64,000 nucleotides of DNA from Bryobacteraceae bacterium. Lineage in GTDB: Bacteria; Acidobacteriota; Terriglobia; Bryobacterales; Bryobacteraceae. Under the pieces are notes generated by a model. That model saw only the letters and a program-made list of their open reading frames with translations. It did no database searches and had not been told where the DNA came from. Position numbers and translations under genes: made by a program. Location of the stretch: positions 19,826 through 83,825 of the forward strand of contig JAPWUP010000001.1 of NCBI GenBank assembly GCA_028275505.1. The letters are read 5' to 3'. Position 1 is the stretch's first letter. Each line of letters begins with the position of its first letter. Positions 48,697 through 59,728 of this stretch are shown in pieces.

Positions 48697-49470
48697 GTGC
48701 AAAGCGCAGAGCTCCTGCACGCATGGCGCCTCGCTAATATCGCCTTACAGGCGTGGCTGCTCCTTTGTCTGCTGCGGCGGCGCCTCTACCGAGTACGCCC
48801 GTTCTTTTTCGGTTACGGTGTCTTCGTCCTAGCACGGGGCATCACCCTCATTATTCTCCCGTACGGGCGTAATGCATACGGGTGGACCTACGTGGCCACC
48901 GAGCCCATCGCTTGGCTGTTTTACGTCCTTATCGTCGTAGAGCTTTACAGCGCAGCCTTATCAAGCTACAGGGGTATAGCGGCCCTCAGTCGCTGGCTGC
49001 TCAGCGTGATAGTAGCAGCAGCATTGATGCTCTCTCTCGCATCGCTGATTCCCGATCTGAGCAGCTCCCATCCCTTCCCCATCATCCACGCAGTTACCGC
49101 CGCCGGCCGCGCCATTTGCACCAGTCTCGCCCTCTTTTTGCTCGGCATCACGGTCTTTTTCCTCTCTTATCCCATCCCGCTCAGTCGGAATACGATCATC
49201 CATAGCGCAATTTGCTCGGTTTACTTCCTGACGCTGGCCGCGGCGTACTTCGTCCACAACGTGGTCGGGCCCAGCTCCTGGGCGGTGGTCAACCTCGCGC
49301 TTGTCGCGATCACGGGCGCCACACTGCTGGCTTGGATCCTCTTCTTGCGACCGGAGGGAGAGCGGATCATCGTCGAGCACCGGCCCCAGTGGAGCCCGGA
49401 AACCGAGGAAGAGTTGCTCAATCGGCTGAACGCGCTCAACAGCGTTCTGGTGCGATCATTGAGGAAATGA
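48697..49470 (+). CDS. Seven-helix integral membrane protein of unknown function
   Basis: A 257-residue protein starting at GTG 48697. About seven hydrophobic helices are visible: ANIALQAWLLLCLL, FGYGVFVLARGITLIILPY, TEPIAWLFYVLIVVELY, WLLSVIVAAALMLSLASL, LALFLLGITVFFLSYPI, ICSVYFLTLAAAYFVHNVV, VNLALVAITGATLLAWILFL. A cytoplasmic tail follows (RPEGERIIVEHRPQWSPETEEELLNRLNALNSVLVRSL). No enzymatic motif. The topology is receptor-like but no family is recognised. It is 80 bp downstream of the 39-residue secreted peptide. Confidence 0.72.
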   Translation: MQSAELLHAWRLANIALQAWLLLCLLRRRLYRVRPFFFGYGVFVLARGITLIILPYGRNAYGWTYVATEPIAWLFYVLIVVELYSAALSSYRGIAALSRWLLSVIVAAALMLSLASLIPDLSSSHPFPIIHAVTAAGRAICTSLALFLLGITVFFLSYPIPLSRNTIIHSAICSVYFLTLAAAYFVHNVVGPSSWAVVNLALVAITGATLLAWILFLRPEGERIIVEHRPQWSPETEEELLNRLNALNSVLVRSLRK

Positions 49471-49526
49471 TCCGATATGTTTGATAAGGGCATTATGTCG
49501 GCGGGAATCGAGGAGGCAGAACCCAA

Positions 49527-50069
49527 ATGAGCACAGTGATTCCAGCGGCCGCGATCCTGTTCGGGTTCATCGCCGCTGCCCTTGTGTTCGCATTCCGCAG
49601 ATTGGCGGCAACCCGCCAGGATGCCTTGCCGAGCGGCGAGTGGTGGGCCAATTTCTCGCTCGAGAAATACCGGCCCATGGAACGGCTGTTTGCGCCCGAA
49701 GATTACGAGTTTCTCGCCGCACAACCTGGCTTCACCCCGGCCCTGGCGCGACGGCTCCAGGCCGAGCGGCGGCGGATTTTCCGTCGTTACCTCAAGTGCC
49801 TGAGCCGCGATTTTGACCGGCTGTACTCGGCCACGAAGCTGCTCTTGCTGACCGCCGCCGAGGACCGATCCGAGCTGGCTCTGGCCCTGTGGAAGCAGCG
49901 GCTCGCCTTCAAGCTCGGTCTGGCCTCGGTTCACGCTCAGCTCGCCTTGCAGACGCTGGGCTTGGGCACCGTTCAGGTTCATGGGCTGGTGCGCGCGCTC
50001 GAGCGGATGCGGGAGCAACTTCAGCTTCTGAGTCCGCAGCCGGCGCCCGTGCCGGTCTACCGCCAATAA
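49527..50069 (+). CDS. Membrane-anchored hypothetical protein
   Basis: A 180-residue protein with one N-terminal helix (VIPAAAILFGFIAAALVFAFRRL), followed by a helical, charged soluble region (WANFSLEKYRPMERLFAPEDYEFLAAQPGFTPALARRLQAERRRIFRRYLKCLSRDFDRLYSATKLLLL). It ends in QPAPVPVYRQ. It lies 57 bp after the membrane protein on the same strand and is probably co-transcribed. Function unknown. Confidence 0.65.
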   Translation: MSTVIPAAAILFGFIAAALVFAFRRLAATRQDALPSGEWWANFSLEKYRPMERLFAPEDYEFLAAQPGFTPALARRLQAERRRIFRRYLKCLSRDFDRLYSATKLLLLTAAEDRSELALALWKQRLAFKLGLASVHAQLALQTLGLGTVQVHGLVRALERMREQLQLLSPQPAPVPVYRQ

Positions 50070-50080
50070 GGCAAGGGATC

Positions 50081-51589
50081 TCAGCGGGGCTGGCGGCGGT
50101 CGGGCAGCCTGCCGGCTGCCCACAGAATGGCGTTGCGCACGAGGCGGCGGTAGCCAGGGTGGTGCAGCGTACCCTCGCTGTGGCCGAGCTGGATGTAGAT
50201 CGCCCTGCCACCGCCCCCCGGCCCGATGTATACGACCGGACGGTCATTCAACGGGTGGTCGGTCTCCATCAGAACCTGAATCCGCGGCGAGTGCCACATC
50301 CCTTTGTAAGCCTCATCATTGACCACCAGCGGAAAGACGCCTCGCAGGACGGGGTGGGATCGCATTTCGGCCACCGGCCTCACGACGAGGTCAACGCCCT
50401 CCTTGAACGTGGACGCCGGCCTGCCCGCTTGCGGCTTGGTGAAATATTTGCCGCCGATGACCTCCTCGTACCACCAGGGCCATGAAGTGAAATCCACGAT
50501 CGCGTGATGGATCGAGACCACGCCCTTGCCTGCCTCCACGAAAGCCCGCAGGCTGGCCCGCGCTTCCAATCCCAAGTCCTCCCGCATGTCGTGGAAGACC
50601 AGCACGTCCCAGCGGTCCTTCAAATTCGGGCGAAACGCCTCCTGCTCCGTTGCGGCGTGCGCCCACACCAGGTCATCGTAGCCCTCGAATAACGAATAAA
50701 AAGCGGATGGATACGCGTGCCCGCCGGTGACGACCAGCACGCGCACGGGATCCGCCGCCCTGCGAGCCAGATCCAGCCAGCCTTCCAGCGTCACCGTCCC
50801 CATCGCCGCCCACTCCACAGCGCGCGCCATCAGTGTCGCAAAGCCCGGCTGGTACATGGCGGCCTCGTCATGTCCGAGAGTGGTGTGGAAGGTGCGCCCC
50901 TTGCCAAAGCTGCCCGCCCAGAAGACCGGCTCATCGCGTCCCGTGCCCCGCCACGCCTGATCGCTGAAAGCCACGCCGAGCACACGGACACCCGGCTCCA
51001 GCTCCAGCTTGTGATAGAGCTCGTCGCTGAAGGTGAACTCGGGCGGCATGCCGCGCGTGACGGGATGGTCGCGATCCACCAGCCTCACGCGAAAGGCGTG
51101 CGGGATGGAGTGGCCGATGTTCTGTGGCGGCCAGAAAGCGCCCAGCAGCCGCCGCCAGGCCGGCCACGCGGCTTGTGGATCGTAGCTCCAGCCGCTGCCG
51201 CGCTGCTCGGTGCCCAGGAACGGCCCATAGCTGACGCCGTGAAAGCTCACCAGGCCCTTTCCCGAAGCCACGAACGCTTCCAAGGCGGCCTCCGTCTCCG
51301 AACCCCAGCGCGGCCCGTTGTAGTTGACGATCACCGCGTCGTAGCCCTCGAGCGTGGCCGCGGTGATCCCCCGCGGCTCTTCGAGTCTGCGGACGGTGAA
51401 GCGCCGGGCAGCGCCCAGGATGCGCTCGAGCATGGCAGAGGTTTGCTGCCAGTTATGGGAAGGGTCGCTGGCGCCCGTCAGGATCAGGATGCGGACGCTG
51501 GCGGGAGCCGCGGGCCAGACAGGCTGGCCGGCCAGCCCCACGACGCCGATCAGCGTGACCACAAGATTGCACGCGTGCCGCGAATGCAT
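50081..51589 (-). CDS. Exported protein with two tandem ThuA domains
   Basis: A 502-residue protein with a signal peptide (ACNLVVTLIGVVGLAGQPVWPA). Two copies of the ThuA-like fold are visible. Copy 1, residues 30-265: VRILILTGASDPSHNWQQTSAMLERIL, GKGLVSFHGVS, HPVTRGMPPEFTFSDELYHKLEL, FHTTLGHDEAAMYQPGFATLMARAVEWA. Copy 2, residues 285-495: VRVLVVTGGHAYPSAFYSLFEG, GKGVVSIHHAIVDF, HPVLRGVFPLVVNDEAYKGMWHS, YIQLGHSEGTLHHPGYRRLVRNAILWA. ThuA is a glutamine-amidotransferase-like fold linked to sugar use. The reaction is unknown. Confidence 0.85.
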   Translation of the reverse strand: MHSRHACNLVVTLIGVVGLAGQPVWPAAPASVRILILTGASDPSHNWQQTSAMLERILGAARRFTVRRLEEPRGITAATLEGYDAVIVNYNGPRWGSETEAALEAFVASGKGLVSFHGVSYGPFLGTEQRGSGWSYDPQAAWPAWRRLLGAFWPPQNIGHSIPHAFRVRLVDRDHPVTRGMPPEFTFSDELYHKLELEPGVRVLGVAFSDQAWRGTGRDEPVFWAGSFGKGRTFHTTLGHDEAAMYQPGFATLMARAVEWAAMGTVTLEGWLDLARRAADPVRVLVVTGGHAYPSAFYSLFEGYDDLVWAHAATEQEAFRPNLKDRWDVLVFHDMREDLGLEARASLRAFVEAGKGVVSIHHAIVDFTSWPWWYEEVIGGKYFTKPQAGRPASTFKEGVDLVVRPVAEMRSHPVLRGVFPLVVNDEAYKGMWHSPRIQVLMETDHPLNDRPVVYIGPGGGGRAIYIQLGHSEGTLHHPGYRRLVRNAILWAAGRLPDRRQPR

Positions 51590-51644
51590 CGTCGAAGATA
51601 ATAGCAGGTAGGGGTGCGCATTGCCGCCCCGGGGGAGACATCAC

Positions 51645-52100
51645 ATGAAATCCAGCCGCGGCTTCTCTTTGATCGAGCTGCTCATCGTCATCTCGATCAT
51701 CCTGATCATCGCCATGATCGCTGCCCCAAAGCTCGGACGCGCCCGCATGTACTCGCAGGAAATGGCGGCCATTCAGCACATCAAGACCCTGCACACGGCC
51801 CAGGCGCAATACTACTCGCAATACGGGCGTTACGCCGCTTCGCTGGCCGAGCTGGGACCGCCGACTGCAGGGAATCCCGGTCCCCAAGCCGCCGATTTGA
51901 TCCCTGGCGATCTGGCCTCGGGCGAGAAAGGCGGGTACCGGTTCAGGCTCGAAGCAACGCCTTCCGGCTACGTCATCCACGCCGAGCCTGTGCAGTTCAA
52001 CACCAGCGGGAGCCGGACCTTTTACTCGGACCAGACCCTGGTGATCCGCAACAATTTCGGACCTGAGCCGGCCACGGCCTCCAGCCCTGAAATCAAATAG
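51645..52100 (+). CDS. Type IV pilin-like prepilin (PilE/PulG family)
   Basis: The ATG at 51645 gives 151 residues; the track start at 51621 lacks support. MKSSRGFSLIELLIVISIILIIAMIAAPKL is a classic prepilin: short leader cut before Phe, Glu at +5, then a hydrophobic helix. YSQYGRYAASLAELGP and GEKGGYRFRLEATPSGYVIHAEPVQFNTSGSRTFYSDQTLVIR fit the beta-sheet head of pseudopilins often annotated as DUF4900-like in Acidobacteria. No pilus assembly genes are in the window, so it is a solitary pilin gene. Confidence 0.88.
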   Translation: MKSSRGFSLIELLIVISIILIIAMIAAPKLGRARMYSQEMAAIQHIKTLHTAQAQYYSQYGRYAASLAELGPPTAGNPGPQAADLIPGDLASGEKGGYRFRLEATPSGYVIHAEPVQFNTSGSRTFYSDQTLVIRNNFGPEPATASSPEIK

Positions 52101-52112
52101 GTAGGGCGGCGG

Positions 52113-52739
52113 TCAGAAGCTCACGCCGATCTCACCAAAGATTTGCAACCAGTGATCGCGCGTCCGGATGCCGGGCGCAGCCCCCAGCGGATCCCCTTCC
52201 GTGTGGCCGCGATACATCTTGACGTTCACGCCGGTTCGAAAATGCCGCCCGCGGTCCATGAACACGGCCACGCCGCTGAGGGCATAGTTCGCCCACCCGC
52301 TGCGGGAGCCACACACCGGGCATTCGATTCGCAGGTACTCGATGGGCTGCCGGATCAGCTCGGCGTAGCGCAGCCAGGCGATGCCTCCGCCCCCGAAAAT
52401 CTGGAAGCGCTCAGCCCCCAGCGGCAGGATCACGCGGCCCCCCACGGGCAGCAGGAACTGGAAGTCCCGGATCCGCACCAGACCCAGCGGGCTCTCGTAA
52501 TAATCGCGCACTCCCGCGGCCCCGAACACGGTGTCCAGGCCGGTCTCGACCTGAAAATTGCGCAGGAACCGGTAGCCGTAGGAGATGGCCACCGCCGGGC
52601 GCGTCGTGAAGTATGCTCTTAACCCGGCCCGCGGGCTGGCCCCGCCTGCGCCGAAGGTAATGTTGTGGCGGGGATAACTCGGCTGCCCCGAACAGCAGGC
52701 TGCCAGCGCCGCCACCAGAAAAACCGTTTTCCTCGCCAT
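52113..52739 (-). CDS. Outer-membrane beta-barrel-like protein
   Basis: The ATG at 52739 (MARKTVFLVAALAACCSGQPSYPRHN), 9 bp after GGGAGGG, gives 208 residues and a normal signal peptide; the track's GTG at 52766 is less likely. The body alternates short beta-type stretches with aromatic ends (ISYGYRFLRNFQVETGLDTVFG, FLLPVGGRVILPLGAERFQIFGGGGIAWLRY, RTGVNVKMYRGHT) and ends in IGVSF, a terminal Phe as in outer-membrane barrels. Function unknown. Confidence 0.68.
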   Translation of the reverse strand: MARKTVFLVAALAACCSGQPSYPRHNITFGAGGASPRAGLRAYFTTRPAVAISYGYRFLRNFQVETGLDTVFGAAGVRDYYESPLGLVRIRDFQFLLPVGGRVILPLGAERFQIFGGGGIAWLRYAELIRQPIEYLRIECPVCGSRSGWANYALSGVAVFMDRGRHFRTGVNVKMYRGHTEGDPLGAAPGIRTRDHWLQIFGEIGVSF

Positions 52740-52762
52740 CTTGGACGCCCTCCCGTGAACTG

Positions 52763-52990
52763 TCACTTGCGGTAGGCCTCCAGAGTCCAGAAATCTACGT
52801 TGGCGAACGAGCGATGCCGCAGGACGTAACAGCAGCCATCATCAGCGCGCACGCGGAACCAGGTATCGTGGGGCCCGTACCACTGATCGAGGACCTCGCG
52901 AACTTCGTAGCGGCGCTCGCCGAGAGTAAAGCGGAGAGGACGCTCATCGGCCTTGTATCCCGAATACGTTTCCACCCGCAGCCGCAGCAT
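52763..52990 (-). CDS. Small conserved protein, DUF6504-like
   Basis: The ATG at 52990 (MLRLRVETYSGYKADERPLRFTLGERRYEV) preceded by GGAAAGAG gives 75 residues. The sequence pattern YSGYKADERPLRF, EVLDQWYGPHDTWFRVRADDGCCYVLRH, FWTLEAYRK is that of short cytoplasmic DUF6504-type proteins, which have no assigned role. It lies upstream of the barrel protein on the minus strand and divergent from uvrA. Confidence 0.7.
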   Translation of the reverse strand: MLRLRVETYSGYKADERPLRFTLGERRYEVREVLDQWYGPHDTWFRVRADDGCCYVLRHRSFANVDFWTLEAYRK

Positions 52991-53125
52991 CGCTCTTTCC
53001 AACGGGCGCCGTTTTTGCGGCCGCCGACAGTCTCATTATCGCGCCCCGAACGCCCATCCCACCAGAGCGTGGGCCTGCGTTAGGCTGAGAGAAAGGGGGC
53101 TCCGTCTTGCCCCGGGGAACGCAGT

Positions 53126-55978
<2,853 letters not shown>

Positions 55979-55987
55979 AATAAAGGC

Positions 55988-57205
55988 ATGCAGTGGCTGG
56001 CGGCCGCTCTCTGGTTCGCGCTGGCCTGGCAGCAGGACCCCGCACAGCACGGCCTGAAGGCGCTGGAAGAGCGAAAGTATCAGGAAGCCGCTGAGTGGTT
56101 TGCGCGAGCCGTGGAGTCCGACCCCAACGACTACGGCGCCTTGTTCCACCTCGCGCTGGCGCAGAGTTTGCTGGGCAAGGACGAAGAAGCCATCGCCGCT
56201 TACCGCCGCGTTCTCCAACTCAAACCGGGCCTCTACGAAGCCGAGCTCAACCTCGGCATCCTGCTGCTGCGGCAGAAACGTGCGCAGGAAGCGATTCCGT
56301 TGCTGGAAGCGGCAGCGCAAAAGAAACCCGAGATTGCGCGGCCACGGTTGCATTGGGGTCTGGCTCTGCTCGAGGTCGGGCGCCATGAACAGGCGCGGCA
56401 GGTGCTCGGCGAAGCCCTTCAGCTCGATCCGAATTCGGCGCTCGCGCACCTCGGACTGGCCCGCGCGCTCGCCAAATTGAACCGTTTGGATGAGGCGGCC
56501 ACGCACTTCCGCAGGGCCGCCGAGCTGGATCCCGACTTCAAGGACGCGCTCTGGGAGCTGGCTGCCCTTTACGAAGCCGCTGGCCGGCGGGAACAGGCCA
56601 TCGAGATCTACGCACAGTTCCCCGAGCACACCGGCGCACGCGAACGCCTGGGACAGCTCCTGCTCCAAACGGACCGCGCCAGGGAGGCCATCCCTCACCT
56701 GGAATGGGCTGTGGCGCACTCACCGACAGCGGCCAACCGCTCTGCGCTGGCGCTCGCCTACTCGAAGGCCGGAGAGCCGGAAAAGGCCCTCGAGCAAATG
56801 CGGCAAGCCGTGGCCATGGCGCCAAGCGATCCCGAGCTTCACTTGCTCTACGGGCGGCTCCTGCGCGATCAGAAACGCTTCGCAGAAGCCGCCAGTGAAT
56901 TCCAGCGCTACACTCAAGTGCGACCGGATTCTGTGGAAGGCTGGAGCGAGTTGGCCGCCATGCTCGTCTCCCTGGAACAGTATCCCCAGGCGCTCATGGC
57001 GCTCGATCGCGTGCGCGCCCTCAACGGAGAAACCGCAGGACACCATTTCCTGCGGGCCATCGTGCTGGACAAGAGCCGGGATTACAAGGGGGCTCTTGCC
57101 GCTTACCAGGCCTTTCTCGCGGCCAGCCAGGGCAAGTTTCCCAACGAGGAATTCAAGGCCCGGCAACGGATTCGCATCCTCCAGAAGGAGCTCGAACGGC
57201 GATGA
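55988..57205 (+). CDS. Tetratricopeptide-repeat protein, exported or periplasmic
   Basis: A 405-residue protein with at least ten TPR units, for example QEAAEWFARAVESDPNDYGALFHLALAQSLLGKDEEAIAAYRRVLQLKPGLYEAELNLGILLLRQKRAQEAIPLLEAAAQKKP and VGRHEQARQVLGEALQLDPNSALAHLGLARALAKLNRLDEAATHFRRAAELDPDF. The N-terminus MQWLAAALWFALAWQQ resembles a short signal. TPRs form protein-binding superhelices. It probably forms an operon with the two small exported proteins that follow (4-bp overlap and 10-bp gap). Confidence 0.87.
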   Translation: MQWLAAALWFALAWQQDPAQHGLKALEERKYQEAAEWFARAVESDPNDYGALFHLALAQSLLGKDEEAIAAYRRVLQLKPGLYEAELNLGILLLRQKRAQEAIPLLEAAAQKKPEIARPRLHWGLALLEVGRHEQARQVLGEALQLDPNSALAHLGLARALAKLNRLDEAATHFRRAAELDPDFKDALWELAALYEAAGRREQAIEIYAQFPEHTGARERLGQLLLQTDRAREAIPHLEWAVAHSPTAANRSALALAYSKAGEPEKALEQMRQAVAMAPSDPELHLLYGRLLRDQKRFAEAASEFQRYTQVRPDSVEGWSELAAMLVSLEQYPQALMALDRVRALNGETAGHHFLRAIVLDKSRDYKGALAAYQAFLAASQGKFPNEEFKARQRIRILQKELERR

Positions 57206-57633
57206 CCAGGGCGATTCTGGCGCTGCTCGTGATGGCCTCCACCGGAGGCGCGGATCTATCCGCCGTCCTCGCCGAACGGAACCTTGAGAAACGGTCCCGA
57301 AAAGCGCTGGACTACGCCGCCCAGGCCCTGAAGGCGGCCCGTAACGCTTACCAGCAGGGCCAGCTCGATCAAACCCGCCAGCATCTCCAGGAGCTGAACG
57401 AGGCCGTCCAGCTCGCCTACCGTTCCTTGCAAGAAACCGGCAAGAATCCCGTTCGACACCCCAAGCACTTCAAGCACGCTGAGATCAAAACGCGCGAGTT
57501 GCTGAAACATCTCGGCCATTTCCGGGACCAAATGGCCTACGACGATCGTGCTGTGGTCGAGCCCGTGATCCAGAGCATCGAAACGATCCACGAGGATCTG
57601 TTGCTGGCCATCATGGGCAAGAAAAGCAAATGA
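57202..57633 (+). CDS. Small exported helical protein, no family recognised
   Basis: A 143-residue protein with a signal peptide (MTRAILALLVMASTGGADLSA). The mature part is mostly helical and charged (KRSRKALDYAAQALKAARNAYQQGQLDQTRQHLQELNEAVQLAYRSLQETGKNPVRHPKHFKHAEIKTRELLKHLGHFRDQMAYDDRAVVEPVIQSIETIHEDLLLAIMG). It starts inside the stop of the TPR gene. Function unknown; coupling to the TPR gene suggests a shared process. Confidence 0.7.
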   Translation: MTRAILALLVMASTGGADLSAVLAERNLEKRSRKALDYAAQALKAARNAYQQGQLDQTRQHLQELNEAVQLAYRSLQETGKNPVRHPKHFKHAEIKTRELLKHLGHFRDQMAYDDRAVVEPVIQSIETIHEDLLLAIMGKKSK

Positions 57634-57643
57634 GAGGTGCGAC

Positions 57644-58279
57644 GTGACTGCTTTGTTGCTTGCTTTGCACCTGCTGATGCCCGCGGCCCAGGTCCAGCGC
57701 GACTTCCTCACCGCGGACGAAGCCGACCAGATCCGCCTGGTCCAGGATCCCAACGAACGCATCAAACTGTACTTGCAGTTCGCACGCCGACGACTGGAGC
57801 TGGTCCGGCAGGCGCTGGAAAGCCCCAAGCCCGGACGGGCCTCTCTGATCCACGACACCCTCGAAGATTACGAGCGCATCATTGACGCCATTGATACGGT
57901 CATTGAGGACGCCCTCCGTCGCAAGCTCCCCGTCGAAGACGGCATCCGCGCCGTGGCTGGCGCGGAGAAAGAATTTCTCGCCCTATTGGAAAAGATCGAG
58001 GCGATGGAGGCGCCGGATCGCGACCGCTACGAATTCATCCTCACGCAAGCCCTGGAGACCACGCGCGACAGCCTCGAGCTGGCCGAAGAGGATGTGGGGC
58101 GCCGCTCCCAGGAAGTGGCGGAACGCGACGAGCGGGAGCAAAAGCAGCGCGAAGCCCTGATGCAGCCCAAGGACCTGGAGGAAAAACGCGCCGCGGAAAA
58201 GAAAGCCGCAGAAGAGGCCCAAAAACGGAAAGCTCCTACCTTGCTGCGCAAAGGCGAGACCCTGAAGAAGAAACCGTAG
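57644..58279 (+). CDS. Exported coiled-coil protein, no family recognised
   Basis: A 211-residue protein from GTG 57644. A short hydrophobic leader (ALLLALHLLMPAAQVQ) precedes a helical, acidic body (TADEADQIRLVQDPNERIKLYLQFARRRLELVRQALE...LIHDTLEDYERIIDAIDTVIEDALRRKLPVEDG). The C-terminal third is a highly charged coiled coil (EVAERDEREQKQREALMQPKDLEEKRAAEKKAAEEAQKRKAP). It is the third gene of the TPR cluster. Function unknown. Confidence 0.68.
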   Translation: MTALLLALHLLMPAAQVQRDFLTADEADQIRLVQDPNERIKLYLQFARRRLELVRQALESPKPGRASLIHDTLEDYERIIDAIDTVIEDALRRKLPVEDGIRAVAGAEKEFLALLEKIEAMEAPDRDRYEFILTQALETTRDSLELAEEDVGRRSQEVAERDEREQKQREALMQPKDLEEKRAAEKKAAEEAQKRKAPTLLRKGETLKKKP

Positions 58280-58285
58280 CACCCA

Positions 58286-58313
58286 ACTCGGGTACTGGAA
58301 CCGGATCCCGAGT
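58286..58313. repeat. 7-bp inverted repeat before the PEP-CTERM-like gene
   Basis: ACTCGGG and CCCGAGT pair exactly with a 14-base loop. No T-run follows, so it is not a classic terminator for the upstream gene. It lies about 57 bp before the next start and may be an operator. Confidence 0.45.
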
Positions 58314-58369
58314 ACTAAGTAAATTCTGCCCGCCTGAAGGGATTTACGTTTTCCAGCTTCTCTGGCAGA

Positions 58370-58855
58370 ATGAAAGCAGTGCAGATCCGAAGCCAATGGG
58401 TTGCCTCGCTGAAGCTGGCGGCAGCCTTGTCACTCCTGCTGGCGTTGCCCTTGGGCGCGGGGCCCGTCAACTGCATCCCTCTGCCCTTGCCCGACGGAAG
58501 CTTCGTGCCCGGCTTGTGCGAAGACGATTCGTGGGTGCCCCAGCCGCCGTGGTGGTATCTGCCGCCGTGGCCGCCCGAACCCACGCCGCCACCGCCGTGG
58601 TTCTTCCTGCCCCCGACGCCACAGCCGGACCCGCCACCGCCGCTGTGGTTCTTCCAGAACGACCCGCTGCCGGACCTGCTCCTTCCCGATCCGGGCGCGC
58701 CTCCCTCGCTGGCGTCTTTCGATGACGGCTCGCGCCTTGCGCCCGGCGACGATCCCCAGCCCGCTCCTGAACCCGGCGGGCTGGCGCTGATCGGCCTCGG
58801 CTTGCTCGCGCTGGGGATTCTGGGGCGGTGGCGCAGCATGCGGCGACCGCGCTAG
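58370..58855 (+). CDS. Pro/Trp-rich exported protein with PEP-CTERM-like sorting signal
   Basis: A 161-residue protein. Residues 14-30 form a signal peptide (KLAAALSLLLALPLGAG). The mature N-terminus has two Cys (NCIPLPLPDGSFVPGLCEDD). The middle is very rich in Pro and Trp (WVPQPPWWYLPPWPPEPTPPPPWFFLPPTPQPDPPPP). The C-terminus APEPGGLALIGLGLLALGILGRWRSMRR is a PEP-CTERM pattern: PEP motif, hydrophobic helix, basic tail, recognised by exosortase in exopolysaccharide producers. No exosortase gene is in the window. A structural or cell-surface role is inferred. Confidence 0.75.
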   Translation: MKAVQIRSQWVASLKLAAALSLLLALPLGAGPVNCIPLPLPDGSFVPGLCEDDSWVPQPPWWYLPPWPPEPTPPPPWFFLPPTPQPDPPPPLWFFQNDPLPDLLLPDPGAPPSLASFDDGSRLAPGDDPQPAPEPGGLALIGLGLLALGILGRWRSMRRPR

Positions 58856-59700
58856 CGTACCGAGTACCGCGTCCACGCCTCCAGAAAATCGCGCCCGCGA
58901 TAACGGATCGTTCGGTCGTCCACAACCTCGGCGCCTGCGCGCAGCGCTGCGTCTATGGGCAGCGAGTTGCGCGTCGTATATTCGACCTCGATCGTGACGG
59001 GTCCCTCGATCCTGTAAGGCCGGATTTTGCCAATCTTGCTCATGGCGCGCCGCGCAGCAGCGCGGATGGCTTCTTGGGCAGCCTTGGCGGACATCGTGAT
59101 GCACGAGTAACGACCGAGGCCCTCCTTGACGGACAATAGCTCTGCGTCGGGCACAATCGCCTGGAGTTCTTTCACCGCGGCATCGTCGCCGGTCAAAAGG
59201 ATCACGGGCACGCCGAACCAGCCTGCCAGCGCCGCCCGCGTTTCGATCTCGCCCACCGGCTTGCCGTTCAGCCGCAGATTCTGGATCCCGAGCGAGCTGT
59301 AGCTGTGCGCCATGATGCCGCCGCGGGTGTTCGCCATGCTGTGCTGACCGATGAAAGCGAGACCGGCATAGCCGCGCTCCATCGTCATCGTGACCCCGAG
59401 GCTCCCGATGATCAACCGCGCGCGGGGATGGATCGTGAGCGCGGACAAGGTCTGGCTGCCGTCATGGCCGTCCCAAACCACGACTTCATCCGCTCCGCCT
59501 TCGAGGAATCCCTCCACTGCGGCGTTGACCTCGCCGGTCAACAACTGCCGTAGCTCCGGATCGCGCGGCTCGGTCTGCTCCTGACGGCAGATGCCGGCTA
59601 CGCCTTCCGCATCGGTGATCACGAAGATGCTCCTGCGGCCCTGACCGAACGCCCAAGGCGCGCACACCAGAATTGCCGCACAAATGATTCGCCTTGTCAT
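58852..59700 (-). CDS. M55 family D-aminopeptidase (DppA-like), exported
   Basis: A 282-residue protein with a signal peptide (RRIICAAILVCAPWAFGQG). SIFVITDAEGVAGICRQEQ is the M55 N-terminal motif with metal-binding Asp/Glu; VVVWDGHDGS contributes another ligand; AFIGQHSMANTRGGIMAHSYSS holds two His residues. VILLTGDDAAVKELQ is the conserved GDD. M55 enzymes are self-compartmentalising decamers that release D-amino acids from peptides. Its 3' end overlaps the PEP-CTERM-like gene by 4 bp, tail to tail. Confidence 0.92.
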   Translation of the reverse strand: MTRRIICAAILVCAPWAFGQGRRSIFVITDAEGVAGICRQEQTEPRDPELRQLLTGEVNAAVEGFLEGGADEVVVWDGHDGSQTLSALTIHPRARLIIGSLGVTMTMERGYAGLAFIGQHSMANTRGGIMAHSYSSLGIQNLRLNGKPVGEIETRAALAGWFGVPVILLTGDDAAVKELQAIVPDAELLSVKEGLGRYSCITMSAKAAQEAIRAAARRAMSKIGKIRPYRIEGPVTIEVEYTTRNSLPIDAALRAGAEVVDDRTIRYRGRDFLEAWTRYSVR

Positions 59701-59728
59701 GCCCGAAAGTATACTGCGGGTGGGGTCG

